Source of the DNA: Comamonas sp. SCN 67-35
GTDB lineage: Bacteria; Pseudomonadota; Gammaproteobacteria; Burkholderiales; Burkholderiaceae_C
Assembly: GCA_001725255.1 (NCBI GenBank)
Contig: MEFV01000007.1
Span: 213,629-277,628 of the forward strand
Length of the DNA stretch: 64,000 nucleotides
Direction: 5' to 3'
A program made the translations under genes and the position numbers. Positions 62,186 through 64,000 of the stretch are shown here, piece by piece (within the stretch, counting starts at the first letter, position 1; each line of letters begins with the position of its first letter). The notes beneath the pieces were generated by a model. That model saw only the letters and a list, made by a program, of their open reading frames with translations, had not been told where the DNA came from and made no database searches.

Positions 62186-62945
62186 CGATCGCCCCCTGCA
62201 GCCAGCGCGCGCGGTCCGCCAGGCGCGCCGTGAAGTAATCGACATACGCCTGAGCGCCCACCCCCGCCTCGGCCAGGAAATCCGGCGGCACCGCGGCCAC
62301 CGCGGCGTGCAGCACGGCGGGCGTGAGCCGCGCCGCCAGCTCGCTATCCATTTGCGCCAGTGCGTCGGCGCGCGCCAGCAGCACGTGCTCGGCGATCGGC
62401 GCGAAGGGCTTGCCCGGATCGGCCACGGTGCCATTCCAGGCATGGTGAAAGGTCAGGCTCGCGCCGTGGTCGATCAGCCAGGGGCGGCGGTGCCAGATCA
62501 GCAGATTGGTGTTGCGCGCGGTGCGGTCCACATTGCTCACGAGCGCATCGAACCACACCAGGCGGTTGGCAAAGTCGGCCGTCACCTCGTCCACCGCCGG
62601 GTCGAAGTTGACCGCGCCCGAGAGATAGTCCAGCGCCACGTTCAGCCCGCCGCTGGCGCGGATCAGATCCTGGATTTCGGGGTCGGGCTCGGTGCGCGCC
62701 AGCTCGGCATCCAGCTCGGCCAGCACGATTTCGGGCACCGGCAGGCCCAGCGCGCGGGCGATGCCGCCCGAGATGATCTCGGCGATCAGCGCGCGCACCC
62801 CCTGCCCCGCGCCGCGGAACTTCAGCACGTACAGCCCCAGGTCGTCGGCCTCGACCACCGCCGGCATCGAGCCGCCCTCGCGCAGCGGCGTGACGTAGCG
62901 CCGCACCACCACGGTACGCAATGCCAGCGTGTCTGCGCCCGTCAT
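62172..62945 (-). CDS. HipA-like kinase (HipA_2 group)
   Basis: A 257-residue protein with the compact HipA-like kinase fold. There is an N-terminal ATP-binding region (LYVLKFRGAGQGVRALIAEI, Lys likely for ATP), then the catalytic loop SNVDRTARNTNLL (Asp and Asn in the D-x4-N pattern) and the metal-binding LIDHGASLTF. These residues look complete, so kinase activity is plausible. Unlike HipA toxins it has no upstream HipB-type helix-turn-helix partner. It precedes and overlaps the DUF3037 gene. ATG 62945 was chosen; the open frame to 63086 has no similarity. Confidence 0.85.
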   Translation of the reverse strand: MTGADTLALRTVVVRRYVTPLREGGSMPAVVEADDLGLYVLKFRGAGQGVRALIAEIISGGIARALGLPVPEIVLAELDAELARTEPDPEIQDLIRASGGLNVALDYLSGAVNFDPAVDEVTADFANRLVWFDALVSNVDRTARNTNLLIWHRRPWLIDHGASLTFHHAWNGTVADPGKPFAPIAEHVLLARADALAQMDSELAARLTPAVLHAAVAAVPPDFLAEAGVGAQAYVDYFTARLADRARWLQGAIDARG

Positions 62946-63173
62946 GGCGCGGGTACCTGCAAAAACATCATGGTGATTCGGTTCATCAAAAAAGCCTGCT
63001 CTGCCAAAACCTTGCAGCGTAACCGACCGGCCGGGCGGCAGGCCGAAACAAAAAGCTGAAACGCGCGCACACCTGCCCGCATCCAATGCTGCAACTCGGT
63101 TGATTGCCGCAAAGAACGAGTTGCCGCGATGAATGATTCACCACGGCGTCATCAATGATTTGGAGAATTCGTG

Positions 63174-63836
63174 ATGAACATGAAGATGCAAACACTGTCG
63201 ATCGCCTGTGCCGCCCTGCTGGGCCTCGGGTTCACCGCGGCCACGCCCGCGCTCGCGCAGGGCCACGCGCACGCGGCGACGGCACCGGCACCGACGGCCG
63301 CGCCCAACCTGCACAAGGCCATGCGCGGGCTCTGGCACGGCCACGTCGTGACCACGCGCGACTACGCGCTCGCGGTGTTCGCGGGCAACAAGGCCGGCGC
63401 CGCCAAGGCCGCCGACGCGGTCGTCGCCAACGCCAAGGACATCGCGCATGCCGTGGCCGGGTTCTACGGTCAGCCCGCGGGTGATGGACTGCTCAAGCTC
63501 CTCGCCGGGCACTGGGGCGCCGTCAAGGCGCTGACCGATTCCGCCCACGCGGGCAACGCCGCGGGTGAAGACAAGGCGCTGCAGGACGCCGCCGCCAACG
63601 CCGGGGAAATCGCCAAGTTCCTCGCCGGCGCCAACCCCAACTGGAAAGAAGCCGACCTGGACGCCGGACTGGTGGCCCACTTCGGCCACCACAAGTCGCA
63701 GGTGGACATGATGGCCGCCAAGGCGCCCAAGGACAAGCAGGAGGCCGAATGGACAGCCATGCAGCAGCACATGGACGCGATTGCCGACGTGCTGTCCGAC
63801 GGCATTGCCAAGCAGTTTCCTGACAAGGCCAATTGA
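63174..63836 (+). CDS. Uncharacterised secreted alpha-helical protein
   Basis: A 220-residue protein with a signal peptide (residues 1-28, ending ALAQG) and an all-helical, Ala-rich mature chain with regularly spaced His and Asp/Glu (LHKAMRGLWHGHVVTTRDYA, then AGFYGQPAGDGLLKLLAGHW, LVAHFGHHKSQVDMMAAK). The spacing suggests a four-helix bundle that might bind a metal, but no named family is recognised. GGAG lies 9 nt before ATG 63174; a GTG one codon earlier is an alternative. It stands alone, with a REP-like palindrome 29 bp downstream. Confidence 0.7.
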   Translation: MNMKMQTLSIACAALLGLGFTAATPALAQGHAHAATAPAPTAAPNLHKAMRGLWHGHVVTTRDYALAVFAGNKAGAAKAADAVVANAKDIAHAVAGFYGQPAGDGLLKLLAGHWGAVKALTDSAHAGNAAGEDKALQDAAANAGEIAKFLAGANPNWKEADLDAGLVAHFGHHKSQVDMMAAKAPKDKQEAEWTAMQQHMDAIADVLSDGIAKQFPDKAN

Positions 63837-63865
63837 GGCGGATCCGGCTTGAGCGTACCCCCCTT

Positions 63866-63916
63866 GTGGGAGCGGCTTCAGCCGCGAATGACGAAGCAGG
63901 GCATTCGCGGCTGAAG
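63866..63916. repeat. REP-type palindromic element
   Basis: The unit begins GTGGGAGCGGCTTCAGCCGC, holding the hairpin GCGGCTTCAGCCGC (63872-63885). It also forms a larger perfect 15-bp inverted repeat CTTCAGCCGCGAATG (63876-63890) with CATTCGCGGCTGAAG (63902-63916). The layout GTGGGAGC + hairpin resembles gammaproteobacterial REP sequences. It lies 3' of the secreted-protein gene, and the last 84 bases of the window beyond it hold no gene I can support. Confidence 0.8.
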
Positions 63917-64000
63917 ATACTGTTATGCGTGTCAAGCCATATGCAAGCTGGAGTCGAAAGGTTTCCCCGATTTGAGAACACCGAATACGACCTGAACGAG

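Noticed and set aside
63523..63981. Small minus-strand gene at the right end
   Set aside because: It runs through the REP palindrome and opposite the secreted protein, with no recognisable domain or ribosome-binding site.

Overview
The window is a GC-rich stretch of a betaproteobacterial chromosome, most likely Burkholderiales, family Comamonadaceae (Acidovorax/Alicycliphilus/Diaphorobacter-like). I base this on the gene orders rhodanese-grxC-secB-gpsA, gpmA-ctpA-moeB, coaD-rsmD-two M16 peptidases facing ftsY, tolB-pal-cpoB-tcdA and mltG-tmk-holB-pilZ-tatD, and on the DUF1631 protein. No species can be named from the sequence alone.

Layout. 1-0.85 kb: end of a branched-chain amino-acid (Liv) ABC transporter operon. 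0.9-23 kb: mostly core genes: DUF1631 protein, EttA, a RhlE-type helicase, an M14-like lipoprotein, a RarD-like transporter, gpsA, secB, grxC, rhodanese, gpmA, ctpA, moeB, an FMN-dependent glutamate-synthase-like enzyme, an OlsF-like acyltransferase, coaD, rsmD, an M16 peptidase pair and ftsY. 23-31.1 kb: a copper-handling block on the minus strand (small membrane protein, P1B ATPase, Met/Gly-rich periplasmic protein, CusF-like protein, DUF411 protein, cupredoxin, multicopper oxidase, TolC-like lipoprotein, small secreted protein). A divergent CopR/CusS-type two-component system (31.3-33.4 kb) and a DMT-family transporter with a long histidine tail follow. The ATPase has a textbook CueR-type promoter, and the CopRS spacer has a Cus-box-like palindrome, so two copper-sensing circuits seem to meet here.

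34.5-38.4 kb: a scarred accessory zone. It holds fragments of a FadB-like gene, a LivK-like gene and a LysR-type regulator, then an intact set (NADP-binding reductase, DoxX, YgiD-like dioxygenase, YpfH-like esterase), an unidentified remnant and tRNA-Lys. 38.5-48.6 kb: core genes again (tcdA, cpoB, pal, tolB; msbA; ankyrin protein, tatD, pilZ, holB, tmk, mltG). 48.6-55.5 kb: hydrolases, a thioesterase-acetyltransferase fusion, a mechanosensitive channel and a secreted hydratase-like protein bracketed by hairpin repeats. 55.5-62.9 kb: late cobalamin genes (cobC, cobS, cobT, cobQ) around a Fur-box TonB receptor, with a HipA-like kinase and a DUF3037 protein translationally coupled upstream of cobQ. 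The window ends with a small secreted protein and a REP-type palindrome.

The most interesting signals are the HipA-like kinase/DUF3037/cobQ coupling, an interspersed palindromic element present in at least five places (twice inside reading frames), and the copper block with two apparent regulatory circuits and a TolC-like protein without an RND pump. Other points are the gene-fragment mosaic at 34.5-35.4 kb and an M14 peptidase homologue that appears to have lost a zinc ligand.
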